Of a stretch of 31,762 nt of DNA, positions 1-9,271 are shown in pieces. Source of the stretch: CAZOWW01 sp964583765 (GTDB lineage Bacteria; Actinomycetota; Actinomycetes; Actinomycetales; Kineosporiaceae); assembly GCA_964583765.1 (NCBI GenBank), contig CAZOWW010000064.1, positions 1-31,762 of the forward strand, given 5' to 3'. A model generated the notes under the pieces. That model was not told the origin of the DNA. It saw nothing but the letters and a program-made list of their open reading frames with translations, and did no database searches. The position numbers were made by a program, and so were the translations under genes. The number at the start of each line of letters is the position of its first letter. The first letter of the stretch is position 1.

Positions 1-911
1 GGATCGTGGGGGAGAAGGAGAACCTGCCGCCCGGATTCAACGGCACCTTCACGGTGAGTCTGACGGCAGGCACGTACACCCTCTACTGCCCCGGCGCCCC
101 GCACGAGCGCAGCGCGCTGACCGTCACCGGCACCGCGACGGGCGCCGCCGACAGTTCTCTGACCGCGCTGTGGCAACGGGGGACCGTCCAGTACGGCCGG
201 TACGTCGACACCCAGCTCGACTCCCTGGTCGAGACCACCACCGCCCTGGCCCGCACGCTCCACGGCGGCGACCTGGACGCCGCGCGTGCCGCGTACCTCG
301 CCGCGCGTCCGGCCTACGAGAAGATCGAACCCGTGGCGGAGTCCTTCGCCACCGGAGGGACCGACCTGGACGCGGCGATCGACGCCCGAATGGACGAGGT
401 GCCGGCGGCGCGGTGGACCGGATTCCACGCGATCGAGAAGGGACTCTTCGCCGACGGCCGCCTCACCGGGCTCGGACGGCTCGGTGACGGACTCGTGCGC
501 GATGTCCGCCGGCTCCGCGAGCTCGCCGCCCATCTGCGCTACCAGCCCTTCGAGCTGGCCAACGGAGCCCAGGAGCTCCTCGACGAGGTGGCGAGATCGA
601 AGATCACGGGGGAGGAGGAGCGGTACTCCCACACCGACCTGCTCGACGTCCAGGCCAATGTCGAGGGGGCCGAGCAGGCGTTCGCCGCCCTGCAACCCGC
701 CCTCGTCCGGATCGACCCCACCCTGACCGGCACCATCACCTCGCGGTTCGCGGCCCTCCACACCGTCCTGGACCGGTACCGCGACGCCCGGGACCCCTCC
801 GGATTCGTTCGCTTCGGGCAGGTCACCGCACCGGACAAGCGGGCGCTCTCCGCGGCGGTGACCGCGGTGCAGGAGCCACTGTCCCGGGTGGCGAGCAAGG
901 CCACCTCGTGA
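1..911 (+). CDS. efeO: Iron uptake system lipoprotein/periplasmic protein EfeO, 5'-partial
   Basis: The gene enters from the left edge (frame begins at base 3), so the true start is not visible; the GTG at 6 is probably internal. The first ~45 residues match the end of the EfeO cupredoxin domain (a TLYCPGAP segment, then LTVTG). The rest is an imelysin/M75-like helical domain with the family HxxE motif (H-A-I-E, codons at 426-437). In the EfeUOB system EfeO binds iron outside the cytoplasmic membrane and works with the EfeU permease and the EfeB peroxidase. The stop overlaps the efeB GTG start (GTGA at 908-911), so the two are translationally coupled. EfeU would be expected upstream, outside the window. 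The domain assignment is clear; the iron role is taken from the family. Confidence 0.9.
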   Translation, partial: IVGEKENLPPGFNGTFTVSLTAGTYTLYCPGAPHERSALTVTGTATGAADSSLTALWQRGTVQYGRYVDTQLDSLVETTTALARTLHGGDLDAARAAYLAARPAYEKIEPVAESFATGGTDLDAAIDARMDEVPAARWTGFHAIEKGLFADGRLTGLGRLGDGLVRDVRRLRELAAHLRYQPFELANGAQELLDEVARSKITGEEERYSHTDLLDVQANVEGAEQAFAALQPALVRIDPTLTGTITSRFAALHTVLDRYRDARDPSGFVRFGQVTAPDKRALSAAVTAVQEPLSRVASKATS

Positions 912-2188
912 GCACCGCCCCGGAGCCCGCCGCCCGCCCCCGCAGCCGGCGTCGTTTCCTCGGGGGTGCGGCCGCGGGCATCGCCGGACTCACCGCCGCC
1001 GGCGCCACGGGGTTCGGCCTGGCCGATGCCACGGATCTCGGCCCGACCGGCACCCGACCCCGTGGCGGCGTGCGGGCCGAGGTCCCGCTCTACGGCCCGC
1101 ACCAGCCCGGGATCGCCACCCCCGCGCAGGACCGGCTCGCGTTCGCGGCCTTCGACCTGACCACCACCGATCGCGCCGCCGTCCAGATCATGCTCGGGTT
1201 GTGGGCGGCCGCAGCCCAGCAACTCGTGCGCGGCCGGCCGGTGGGCGGTGACCCCGCCCCGGAGGCCCCTCCGCCGGACACCGGGGAGGCCCTGGACCTG
1301 GCGCCGGCCGGGCTCACGGTCACCGTCGGATTCGGACCCTCGTTCTTCGACGAGCGTCTGGGACTGGCCGGCAGGCGCCCCGCCGCCCTGGCCGAACTCC
1401 CCCCGTTCGCCGGGGACCGCCTGCAGCCGGCCCGTTCCGGCGGCGACCTGTGCGTCCAGGCCTGCTCCGACGACCCGGTCGTCGCCTTCCACGTACTCCG
1501 CAACTTCGCCCGCAGCGCCCGGGGTACCGCGGTGCTGCGCTGGACGCAGCTCGGCTTCGGTCGCACCTCCACGACCTCACGGACCGAGGACACCCCTCGC
1601 AACCTGATGGGCTTCAAGGACGGCACGAACAACATCCGGGGTGTGGACGCCCCCGCGATGGACGCCCATGTCTGGGTGGGCACCGAGACCGACCAGCCCT
1701 GGCTGGCCGGTGGGTGCTACCTCGTCGCCCGGCGGATCCGCATGCTCCTCGAGTCCTGGGACGCCGATTCCCTGGCCGACCAGGAACGGGTCTTCGGCCG
1801 GGCCAAGACCAGCGGCGCCCCGCTGACCGGGCGCGGAGAGTTCGACCCGGTGCGACTGGACGCCCGCAAGCCTGACGGCACACCGGTCATCGACCCGCAC
1901 GCGCACATCCGGCTCGCGGCACCGGCCACCAACGGCGGACTGCGGATCCTGCGCCGCGGGTACTCCTACACCGACGGGGTCGACCCGGACACCGGGCTGC
2001 TCGATGCCGGGTTGTTCTTCCTCGCCTACCAGCAGGACCCGCGCCGCCAGTTCGTCCCTCTCCAACAGCGCCTGGCCACCCGGGACAACCTCAACGAGTA
2101 TCTCCGGCACACCGGCAGCGCCGTCTTCGCCATGCCCCCGGGACTGTCCGGCCCCGGCGACTGGTTCGGCAGACAACTCCTCAGGTGA
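908..2188 (+). CDS. efeB: Deferrochelatase/DyP-type peroxidase EfeB
   Basis: A 426-residue dye-decolourising peroxidase exported by the Tat pathway. A twin-arginine motif S-R-R-R-F-L-G lies at residues 13-19, followed by an Ala/Gly-rich hydrophobic stretch. The DyP signature GFKDG is at 235-239, with the catalytic Asp at 238. The probable proximal haem ligand is His333, in an H-I-R-L-A context. The protein ends with the EfeB-type segment that includes GLFFLAYQQDPR. In the EfeUOB family EfeB is a haem peroxidase reported to take part in ferrous iron oxidation or haem deferrochelation. The GTG start overlaps the efeO stop. It is convergent with jetD, 87 bp away. Length is normal for EfeB and no key residue is missing. 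Confidence 0.95.
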   Translation: MSTAPEPAARPRSRRRFLGGAAAGIAGLTAAGATGFGLADATDLGPTGTRPRGGVRAEVPLYGPHQPGIATPAQDRLAFAAFDLTTTDRAAVQIMLGLWAAAAQQLVRGRPVGGDPAPEAPPPDTGEALDLAPAGLTVTVGFGPSFFDERLGLAGRRPAALAELPPFAGDRLQPARSGGDLCVQACSDDPVVAFHVLRNFARSARGTAVLRWTQLGFGRTSTTSRTEDTPRNLMGFKDGTNNIRGVDAPAMDAHVWVGTETDQPWLAGGCYLVARRIRMLLESWDADSLADQERVFGRAKTSGAPLTGRGEFDPVRLDARKPDGTPVIDPHAHIRLAAPATNGGLRILRRGYSYTDGVDPDTGLLDAGLFFLAYQQDPRRQFVPLQQRLATRDNLNEYLRHTGSAVFAMPPGLSGPGDWFGRQLLR

Positions 2189-2225
2189 GGGCGGCGACCG
2201 CTCCGCACGAGAGAGCAATGCGGGG

Positions 2226-2253
2226 GGCGGCGAGCAACGAAGCCGACGCCGCC
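2226..2253. terminator. Candidate hairpin between convergent efeB and jetD
   Basis: A perfect 7-bp inverted repeat (GGCGGCG / CGCCGCC) with a 14-nt loop sits in the 87-bp gap between two convergent genes. There is no T-tract, so the terminator role rests on position only. Confidence 0.3.
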
Positions 2254-2275
2254 GTCACGGCCACGGAAGCAGGAC

Positions 2276-3487
2276 TCACAGGGCCGCGGCGACGGCCTCG
2301 GGAGCGAGGTGCTCCTGCTCCACCCGCAGACCGCCGGTCCGCAGCCGCTCGTAGAGCGCCTGCTCCTCGGGGGACAGGTGCGCCAGGGCGTCCTCGCGGG
2401 GGACCGGTTCGCGACCCGCCCGCCCCAGATGTGCCTCCAACGTCGCCAGGTCCATGAGCACGCTGCGCACCTGCGGCACGGCGCCACGCACCCCGGACAG
2501 GATCGCCAGGCCGTGGGTGTCAAGATCTCCCCAGTAGAGGACGTCGATCTCCGCCAGCCAGCCGATCCCGGCGAGGAGATCCGCGGCCCCGTACCCGGCA
2601 CCCCAGACGACGACACGCCCCGGCACGAGCGGGACCATGCTCAGGCAGGCGCGGTTCTCCACGACGACCACCTGGCGGATCCCGCGCTCGGTGGGGTCGA
2701 GGCCGGCCAGCCCGGCCGCGGGCCAGGTGACCTCCACCACGGGCAGGTGCCCGAGCCCCACCACGGCGCCCGCGGCCCGCAACACCACGGTGCGCTCACC
2801 GGTGGCGAAGCCGAACCGCTCCTCGAAGGTCGCTGCGCCGGCATCGACGAACCTGTCGGGGAGCCGCGCCAGGAGCAGGGCGGTGAGCACCGCGCGGTGG
2901 TTCTCCGCCAACTTGGAGTGCGCCCCGGGCACCGGGAGGCTGCGCAGGTGCACCCCGGGCCGAGGGTTCGCCGCGACCCACTCGGCCACCCGCAGCAGCG
3001 CGGGCCAGTCCGAGGCCGCCCCGACGATCTCCAGGGGCCGGGCCAGCGCGACCTCCAGCGCCCACGGACCGGCCTGGCCGGCCGCCGCCAGACAGCGGGC
3101 GAACGCCACGGCATCCTTGCGGGCCGCGGCTCCCAGCAGGGCCAGCGCGGTCGCGGCGTCGGGCACCACCAAGGCCGCGGGGACGTCCTGCGGGCCGAGC
3201 GCCCGTACCCCGACCCGCCGCGTCTCGACCCGCCAGCCGCCGGTGGTCGCGGCGCGCGCATGGGCCTCCGCCCAGGCCCGGACCTCGGGGAACCGGTCGC
3301 CGACCTCGGCCGGGGTCGGGCGGGTCAGCCGGATGCGAGCGGGGAACAGCGGTGGGTCGCCGGGCGAGTGGAGTTCGCGGAGCAATCGGCCGCCCTGCCA
3401 CCACCGGAGTGCCTTCTCCCGGGCCACGCCGGGCTCCGACCAGGCAGTGCTCGACCCGGACGAGCTCGTCCCGGACGGGCTGCTCAC
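2276..3487 (-). CDS. jetD: Wadjet plasmid-defence nuclease subunit JetD (DUF3322 + DUF2220/Toprim)
   Basis: A 403-residue protein and the last gene of the jetABCD operon. The N-terminal ~200 residues fit the DUF3322 arm; the C-terminal part is the DUF2220 Toprim-like nuclease core. The metal-binding residues are visible: Glu277 in VVVVEN, and Asp321/Asp323 in YWGDLDTHG, the E...DxD pattern of Toprim folds. In characterised Wadjet systems JetD is the topoisomerase VI-like subunit that cleaves closed-circular plasmid DNA after the JetABC SMC motor has extruded it. The GTG start at 3487 overlaps the jetC stop in a GTGA, which couples translation. Length and active site look intact, so the protein should be catalytically competent. 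Confidence 0.92.
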   Translation of the reverse strand: MSSPSGTSSSGSSTAWSEPGVAREKALRWWQGGRLLRELHSPGDPPLFPARIRLTRPTPAEVGDRFPEVRAWAEAHARAATTGGWRVETRRVGVRALGPQDVPAALVVPDAATALALLGAAARKDAVAFARCLAAAGQAGPWALEVALARPLEIVGAASDWPALLRVAEWVAANPRPGVHLRSLPVPGAHSKLAENHRAVLTALLLARLPDRFVDAGAATFEERFGFATGERTVVLRAAGAVVGLGHLPVVEVTWPAAGLAGLDPTERGIRQVVVVENRACLSMVPLVPGRVVVWGAGYGAADLLAGIGWLAEIDVLYWGDLDTHGLAILSGVRGAVPQVRSVLMDLATLEAHLGRAGREPVPREDALAHLSPEEQALYERLRTGGLRVEQEHLAPEAVAAAL

Positions 3488-6400
3488 GAGGCCCCGGCAG
3501 TGATCGCCGGCACCGTGTCGGCCTGCGGGAGGACGGTCGGCTCGGTTCCCGCCAGAACGCCCGGCTCACTACCGGCGGGGACGGCCGATGCTGCGCCGCG
3601 GGTACCCGCCAGGTGCCGGGCGCGGATCTGCCGGTACTCCTCGATGGTCATCGAGCGCAGCAGCGACGTGGCGTCCCTTCGACCGATGTAGCCGACGGCC
3701 TGCACGTAGGGCTCGATCGTGGTGATCTTCTGCAGTGGGGTGACGACGAGCAACTGCAGCCCGAGGCGCCCGAACAGGTCCAGCCCGTAGCGCGTCGACT
3801 CCTCCGATCCACGACCGAAGGCCTCGTCGATCATCACGAACCGGAACCCGCGCGTGTCGCCCTCGGCCAGGCCGTACTGGTAGGCCAGGGAGGCCGCCAG
3901 GATCGTGTAGGCGAGCTTCTCCTTCTGCCCGCCGGACTTGCCGTCGGAGTCGGAGTAGTGCTCGACGAGCGTGTTCTCGTCCCGGGAACGTTCGGTCGCG
4001 GCGAAGGTGTGCCAGTTACGGACATCGGTGACCCGCCGCATCCAGCGCGCGTCCTCCTCGCTGTGGCCCTCCCGGCCGCGGAACCGATCGAGCAGTTCCC
4101 GCACCGCGAGGAACTTCGCCTCGTTGTACGCCCCGTCGCCCGCGCCCACCATGCCGGTGGTGATCCCCTTGAGCTGGGCCCGGAAGTCCCGCACCTGCTG
4201 GTCCTTCGTCGGTTCCACGGCGAGTTCGATCCGCGTGCCCGGCTGGTAGTCGATGTCGGCCAGGGCCGCGTTGATCGTCGCGATGCGCTCGCTGATCGCG
4301 GCGGCGTCGAGGTCGAGTCTGCGCGCGAACATCGCGATCTCGTTGATCGCGTTCGACTGCAGTTTCTCGCGGAAGTTCTCCTCGAACCGGGGCAGGTCGT
4401 CGGCGATCAGCCGGTCCCGCAGGGTCAACAGTTCACCGCGCCCCCGCACGCTGGCCACGTCGACGTCCACCACGCGGGCGGGCCACCCCGAGGCGTACGC
4501 ACCCATCGCCGAGACCAGGGCCTGCTCGACCGTGGACCGGTGCAGGCGGGCCGAGGTCGCGTGAGCCTCCACCCGGCCACGCAACACCCGCTCCCAACGC
4601 TCCACTGCGGACAGCGCGTCCGGGGGAGCACCGGCGTCGGCGCGGGCCCGCCCCAGCACCCGCTCCGCCGCGGCACTCAGCGCCGGCTCGACGAGTTCCA
4701 GCGCGGCCAGGACCGCCCGGTGTTCGGACAGTGCCTTGTCGGTGGTGGCGATCCGGCCGATGACCTGTGCCAGCGCACTGTTCACCCCGGTGATCCGCGC
4801 CGTCACCGCGCCCAGAGCGGCGTTCAGCTCGGCGATCTCCGGGTTCGCCCGCAGGGTCTCCAGATGGGTCGCGGCCTTGCGGCGGGCCTGCCGAGCGGCC
4901 TCCACGTCCACCCGCGCCGGGTCCGCGAATTCGGTGCCCAGCGTGAACAGGGCCCGGTCTCGCACCCTCAGCTCCTGCACCCGCTCCTGCTCGACCTGCA
5001 ACTGCTTCTCCGCCATCTCGACGGCATCCGCCAAGGCCGGACGGGTGGCCTGGAGCGCGGCCCGCCGCTCCCGGGTGTCCCAGCCCAGCACCCAGGTCAG
5101 CCGGTCGTCGACCCGGCTCGTGTCGTCCTTCTCCTGCCGGTTGGAGTCCTTCACCTGGCCCGCGCGGGTGAGCGCCCGGCGGTGGCGGGCCAGATCCCCG
5201 GCCTCGGCGACACAGAGGTGGTCGAACCGGCGGGCGACCTCACCGGCCAGCCAGGCACTCGCGGGCACCGAGGGCTTGACCACCAGGCGGGAGGCGACGG
5301 TGCCGGGTTCGGCCGTCCCTCGGCCGGTGCCGCCGACGTCCACGCGGTACGTGACGAGCCGGCGGCCCAGGTGGATACGGTCCACCCAGGAGGTCACCGC
5401 CGCGTGGTGGGTCGCGGGCACGAGCAGGGACATCGCGAATCCGCGGACGAGCCGTTCGACGGCCCCTCGCCAGGCGGCGTGCTCCTCGGCGACGGTCAGC
5501 AGCTCACCCACGAACACCAGGGTCCCCTCGGCGAGCCCCAGCTCACGGGTCATGGTGTCCCGCAGCGCGGCCAGACCGGTCGGGATGTTCGAGGCACGGG
5601 TGGCCGCTGCCTTCAACTCCCGGTCGAGCTCCTCCAGCATCCGACGGGCCTGCGTGAGCCGTCCGACGGCCTCCGCCAGCCTGCGCTGGGCGGCCTCACC
5701 GTCGGCCTGCACCTCCCGCCGGGCCCTCTCCAGGGACGCCAGGTAACGGGGGAAATCGCCGCTGTCGGCGGGCGCGGGCACCCCGGCCTCACGGGCGAGA
5801 TCACCCAACCGCCTGCCCGCGACCGCGGCGTCCTCCTCCCGGGTCCGGGCGTCGTCCAGATCGCGCTCGGCCAGGACCAGGTCGGTCCCGCCCTGCGAGC
5901 GCAACCGCACCTCCAGGTCGGTCTGCTGCCGGCGCAGCGCTTCCACCTGCGCGCCCAGGTCGTCCTGCTGACCGTGCAGGGCCGGCAGTTCCGCGGATCC
6001 GGCGGCGATCGCGGCGCTGAGCAGATCCGCGCGGTGCGCGTCGACGAGACCGGCGACGGCCTCCCCGGCCTGGCGGGCGGCGGCGATCCGCTCCTCGGCG
6101 ACCTCCAGCCGCCGGGACTCCTCGGCGACCCGGTCCAGGGCCTCCCGTTGCCGGCGGGCGTCCACGACGAGGTCGTGGGCCCGGGTCAGGTCGGCGTAGT
6201 GGGCGAGCATCTTCTCGACCGTGGCCGTGACGTCGGCGGCCTCGAGCATGTGGGTCCGGACGAACTCGTTCAGATCCGAGACGGACTTCATCGACACCGT
6301 CTGGTTGAACAGGCCGAGAGCGACCCGGGACAGGCGCAGCTTGCGGTCGAGCACCTTGGCGTACTGCTGGTAGTGGTCGAAGATGTCCACTCCCTGCGCC

Positions 6401-6948
6401 TTGAGCGTGGCCCGGAGCCGGCGGGCGTCGGCATGCCCCGCGAAATCGCGCTCGACGGACAGCTCCCGGTCGGCCACGAAGTACTGGGCCTTCGGCGTGG
6501 ACGCCTCGTTCTGGAAGCGCAGCATCACGCCGGTCGTGACCCGGCGTCCGGTCGCGTCGCCGTACACCGTGAGGATCACCGACTGCGTGCCCGCCGCCCG
6601 CCGCAGGTAGTCCGGCCGCGCCACCCCGGTGCTCTCGTCCGAGACATTGCGGAAGGCGCCGAGGACGTAGCTGGTGAGGGTGCGTTCCCGGCGGCTGGCG
6701 CCGGCGGCCTGGTTGAACGTGATCTGGCTCGGCGGATTCATCACGAGCGAGATCGCATCGACGACGGTCGACTTGCCCGCGCCGACCTGGCCGGTGAGCA
6801 GGCAGTTCCCGCCGTCGACATCGAGCACGGCCACCCGGTGGTGGAAGGTGCCCCAGTTCAGCACCTCGACCCGCTGCAGCCGGATCCCGTCCCGGCGCGC
6901 GTCCGGGCCCGGGGTGGTGAGGTCGAGGGCGGTCCGTTCACTCGCCAT
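3484..6948 (-). CDS. jetC: Wadjet SMC-like ATPase subunit JetC
   Basis: A 1154-residue SMC/MukB-like ATPase. The Walker A motif GQVGAGKST has its Lys at 59. A long central region rich in Arg, Glu, Leu and Ala (roughly residues 280-950) looks like coiled coil interrupted by a hinge-like segment. The ABC signature SGGQKEK starts at Ser1005, and the Walker B VMIDEAF has Asp1041 and Glu1042. In Wadjet, JetC dimers with JetA (kleisin) and JetB form a DNA loop-extruding motor that recognises small circular DNA. I chose the ATG at 6948; longer in-frame starts lie inside jetB and would add a Pro/Arg-rich tail unlike the family. This start overlaps the jetB stop by 11 bp. All ATPase motifs are intact. 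Confidence 0.93.
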   Translation of the reverse strand: MASERTALDLTTPGPDARRDGIRLQRVEVLNWGTFHHRVAVLDVDGGNCLLTGQVGAGKSTVVDAISLVMNPPSQITFNQAAGASRRERTLTSYVLGAFRNVSDESTGVARPDYLRRAAGTQSVILTVYGDATGRRVTTGVMLRFQNEASTPKAQYFVADRELSVERDFAGHADARRLRATLKAQGVDIFDHYQQYAKVLDRKLRLSRVALGLFNQTVSMKSVSDLNEFVRTHMLEAADVTATVEKMLAHYADLTRAHDLVVDARRQREALDRVAEESRRLEVAEERIAAARQAGEAVAGLVDAHRADLLSAAIAAGSAELPALHGQQDDLGAQVEALRRQQTDLEVRLRSQGGTDLVLAERDLDDARTREEDAAVAGRRLGDLAREAGVPAPADSGDFPRYLASLERARREVQADGEAAQRRLAEAVGRLTQARRMLEELDRELKAAATRASNIPTGLAALRDTMTRELGLAEGTLVFVGELLTVAEEHAAWRGAVERLVRGFAMSLLVPATHHAAVTSWVDRIHLGRRLVTYRVDVGGTGRGTAEPGTVASRLVVKPSVPASAWLAGEVARRFDHLCVAEAGDLARHRRALTRAGQVKDSNRQEKDDTSRVDDRLTWVLGWDTRERRAALQATRPALADAVEMAEKQLQVEQERVQELRVRDRALFTLGTEFADPARVDVEAARQARRKAATHLETLRANPEIAELNAALGAVTARITGVNSALAQVIGRIATTDKALSEHRAVLAALELVEPALSAAAERVLGRARADAGAPPDALSAVERWERVLRGRVEAHATSARLHRSTVEQALVSAMGAYASGWPARVVDVDVASVRGRGELLTLRDRLIADDLPRFEENFREKLQSNAINEIAMFARRLDLDAAAISERIATINAALADIDYQPGTRIELAVEPTKDQQVRDFRAQLKGITTGMVGAGDGAYNEAKFLAVRELLDRFRGREGHSEEDARWMRRVTDVRNWHTFAATERSRDENTLVEHYSDSDGKSGGQKEKLAYTILAASLAYQYGLAEGDTRGFRFVMIDEAFGRGSEESTRYGLDLFGRLGLQLLVVTPLQKITTIEPYVQAVGYIGRRDATSLLRSMTIEEYRQIRARHLAGTRGAASAVPAGSEPGVLAGTEPTVLPQADTVPAITAGAS

Positions 6949-7609
6949 CGTCGTCCCCCTCGCTCCCGGTGGCCTCGGTTCTCCCGGCGACAACGACCGC
7001 CTCGGCGATCGGGGCGGCCAGGCTGACGTACTCGGGGCCCTCGGCGGACTCCGGCGGGGCACCGCCTGCGGCTTCGAGCAACTCCTCGGCGAACCTGGTC
7101 AGGTAGTCCGCGCTGACCTGGGCCTTGATGATCCTGCGGGCCTCGTAGACGCCGTCGCTGCCGCGCAGCCGTTTCAGGTACCCGAGGTCCTCCAGCTTGG
7201 GGATGTCCGCCGCGATGCGTTCCTCGCTCACCCCGGCCGGGTGGTACAGGCGCATCCACTCGACCATCTCCTCCCGGGTGACGATGAGCCGGGGCGTGGC
7301 CTCCTCGGCCTCCGCCGCGGTCATCCGCTGACGCAGGAGCACCAGGAGCACCGAGGCCCGCATGCCGAGCTTGTGCCGGCGGTGCAGGCGCGGCATCCCG
7401 TCGGGCAGCTGTTCCTCGGAGCGCAGGTAGGCGTACCCGTCCGCATCATCGACGATCACCCGCATCCCCAGGGTCTTCAGGTAGTCGGCGATCCGGTGCG
7501 ACTGTGCCCGGAGCGCCGCCCACACCACCGGATCCTCCTCGGCGTAGACCGGGCCCTGGAGCAGGGTGGCCACGGCGACCGACAACGTCTCGTCCCGCGT
7601 CAGGGCCAC
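6938..7609 (-). CDS. jetB: Wadjet subunit JetB (DUF4194)
   Basis: A 223-residue DUF4194 protein, equivalent to the KITE (MukE-like) subunit of condensin-type complexes. It has winged-helix character: one segment includes HKLGMRASVLLVLLRQR, and another runs ERIAADIPKLEDLGYLKRL. In Wadjet it binds the JetA kleisin and the JetC heads. I chose the GTG at 7609 because the product then begins MALTRDETLSVAVATLL, a natural N-terminus, and because it overlaps the jetA stop by 10 bp, as expected in this tightly packed operon. The frame stays open much further upstream, but only as a shadow inside jetA. The C-terminus is acidic (GSEGDDDGE). Confidence 0.9.
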   Translation of the reverse strand: MALTRDETLSVAVATLLQGPVYAEEDPVVWAALRAQSHRIADYLKTLGMRVIVDDADGYAYLRSEEQLPDGMPRLHRRHKLGMRASVLLVLLRQRMTAAEAEEATPRLIVTREEMVEWMRLYHPAGVSEERIAADIPKLEDLGYLKRLRGSDGVYEARRIIKAQVSADYLTRFAEELLEAAGGAPPESAEGPEYVSLAAPIAEAVVVAGRTEATGSEGDDDGE

Positions 7610-9108
7610 GGGTGCTCCTCCTGCCTGTGTGCCGATCCGGTGGGCCCGGCGTCGGTCGGCGGAGCGTCGCCGCCGAACACCACGCGGGGTACCTGGGCCC
7701 GGCGGGCGGTACCGGCTCCGTCCGTCCACGTCACCAGCTCCGTGCCGTCCCCCTCGACGGCCCCGTCGTCGGCGACCTGCAGGTAGCCCACGAGTTCCGC
7801 CAGCCCCTGGGTGAGCGGGTGCTCGGCGACCACCTCGCCGAGCGAGACCACGCCCCCGTGGCGGGCCCGGGAGTCGGCCACCGCGCCCACCAGCACCGAC
7901 AGGTCGACCGCGGCGTGTTCCAGCAGGTCGGTGAGGTCCAGGTCGTCCGGGTCGTCCCCGACTGCGTGCAGCAGGGCGATGTCGTCGTCCAGGCGCACCG
8001 CGTACAGCGGACGTTCCAGTGGTAACCGGATGTCCGCGCGCAGCTCCGGAAGTTCCGTGGTCACCTCGCGCGGGTCCGCTCCGGCCTGAGTGGCCTGCAA
8101 GGCCGCGGCCAGGGTCTCGCGCATGAGCTCGCCGATGCGCCGTTCCTCGGCCGCGGCGGCCTCGTCGAGGAAGCGCCGCAGTTGTGCGGACAGCGAGGCG
8201 ACCGTCGCCTGCGTGGCCGAGGCCGCGGTGTACAGGTCCCGCCGCAGCAACTGCTCGCCCTCGGCGGTCCGGCCCGCGAGCGCGGGCACCGTGCGGGCGG
8301 CGGCGAAGAGCTGGTCGAGCTCCTCCTGCCCGGTACCGGAGAGCAGGTGGTCCCAGAACGCCTGCCAGGACCTGCCCTGGTCCGAGGACCCGATCGCCTC
8401 CTGGGAACCGAAAACGGTCTCCAGCAGTCCGCCCCGCGGCCCGTCCCAGGCCGTCACCCGGGCACGTACCTCGCGGTCGAGGGACCGCATGGCCGCTTCG
8501 ACGCTGCGCAGGTCCGCGAGCAGTTCCCGCGCGGTCGAGACGACCTGCACATAGGTCTCGCGGACCGCCGTGTCGTCCATCGGTGTGTCCCGGCCCTCGG
8601 TCACGGCCGCGATGGCCGCCTCGATCTCCGCCCGCTGCCGTTCCAGGGCGGCGAGCCGCTCGGTGGGGTCGGCGGCCGCACCCGCGGTCAGGTCCCGCAG
8701 GAGATTGCGGATGGTCAACAACCGGGACGCCGTACCCACGAACTCCCGTGGGCCCAGGGACCGACAGAACCCCGCCGCGATCTCCACCGCGGGGGTCGGC
8801 TCGTAGTACGGCACGTCCGCGCCCGGGGGATAGTGCCGACGCAACCAACCGCACTCGGGCCGGGACCAGTCCGCGAGATAGGCCTCGGCGGACTTCGGAT
8901 AGGCCTCCGGATCGAGCACCCGCACCCCGGAGAGGTAGTCGCCCAGCGCCTCGACCACCTCGGGGCCGGAGAGGCTGCGGACGTTCGGTTCGAGGAACAC
9001 CTGGGAGCAGAAACCCAGGATCAGAGGTGCGTTGTCCGCCCCCAGCAGACGCCAGGCCGGATGCGCGCGACGTGCCGCTACCAGGTACTCGTGCCCCAGC
9101 CCGGCCAC
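7600..9108 (-). CDS. jetA: Wadjet kleisin-like subunit JetA (DUF3375)
   Basis: A 502-residue DUF3375 protein and the first gene of the operon. The N-terminus carries the typical RRAHPAWRLLGADNAPLIL and FLEPNVRSL segments. The middle (about residues 150-330) is helical and rich in Arg/Glu/Ala. The C-terminal part (from about residue 345) fits the winged-helix end of the family. JetA is the MukF-like kleisin that bridges the JetC heads. The GTG at 9108 is the first usable start after an in-frame stop and has a strong ribosome-binding site, GAGGAGG at 9123-9117, about 8 nt away. A possible -10 TATCGT lies at 9176-9171. Later genes of the operon all start inside the preceding gene. Confidence 0.92.
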   Translation of the reverse strand: MAGLGHEYLVAARRAHPAWRLLGADNAPLILGFCSQVFLEPNVRSLSGPEVVEALGDYLSGVRVLDPEAYPKSAEAYLADWSRPECGWLRRHYPPGADVPYYEPTPAVEIAAGFCRSLGPREFVGTASRLLTIRNLLRDLTAGAAADPTERLAALERQRAEIEAAIAAVTEGRDTPMDDTAVRETYVQVVSTARELLADLRSVEAAMRSLDREVRARVTAWDGPRGGLLETVFGSQEAIGSSDQGRSWQAFWDHLLSGTGQEELDQLFAAARTVPALAGRTAEGEQLLRRDLYTAASATQATVASLSAQLRRFLDEAAAAEERRIGELMRETLAAALQATQAGADPREVTTELPELRADIRLPLERPLYAVRLDDDIALLHAVGDDPDDLDLTDLLEHAAVDLSVLVGAVADSRARHGGVVSLGEVVAEHPLTQGLAELVGYLQVADDGAVEGDGTELVTWTDGAGTARRAQVPRVVFGGDAPPTDAGPTGSAHRQEEHPWP

Positions 9109-9170
9109 CTGCGTCGCCTCCTCGCCCTGGTCCTCGGCGGGATCCGCTCCGCCCAGAACTACTGATCAGG

Positions 9171-9176
9171 ACGATA
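9171..9176 (-). promoter_or_regulatory. Possible -10 element of the jet operon
   Basis: TATCGT on the - strand fits the actinobacterial TAnnnT -10 pattern. It would give a leader of about 55 nt that contains the strong jetA ribosome-binding site. No clear -35 box is seen. Confidence 0.3.
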
Positions 9177-9271
9177 CGGCGCGGGGCCGACAGCCTGCGC
9201 GGCCGTTCGGGGCGATCGGGCGATCGGGGTACTGCCGTTCACCGGTACCTCGAAGAAGCAGTCCACCCACC

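Noticed and set aside
6..8. GTG at base 6 as the efeO start
   Set aside because: The sequence before and after continues the cupredoxin domain; the gene is cut by the window edge.
3352..7026. Very long open frame on the + strand opposite jetC and jetD (over 1200 codons)
   Set aside because: It is an antisense shadow of G+C-rich genes. Its translation is His/Gly/Arg/Gln-rich without any family feature, while the - strand frames carry intact Walker and Toprim motifs.
7610..8854. Upstream extension of the jetB frame
   Set aside because: The extension lies inside jetA and is Gly/Arg/Pro-rich shadow sequence; the DUF4194 part starts at 7609.
9212..9227. Adjacent 8-bp repeats (GCGATCGG twice) as a mobile-element scar
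   Set aside because: Too short, and no element or terminal inverted repeats nearby.
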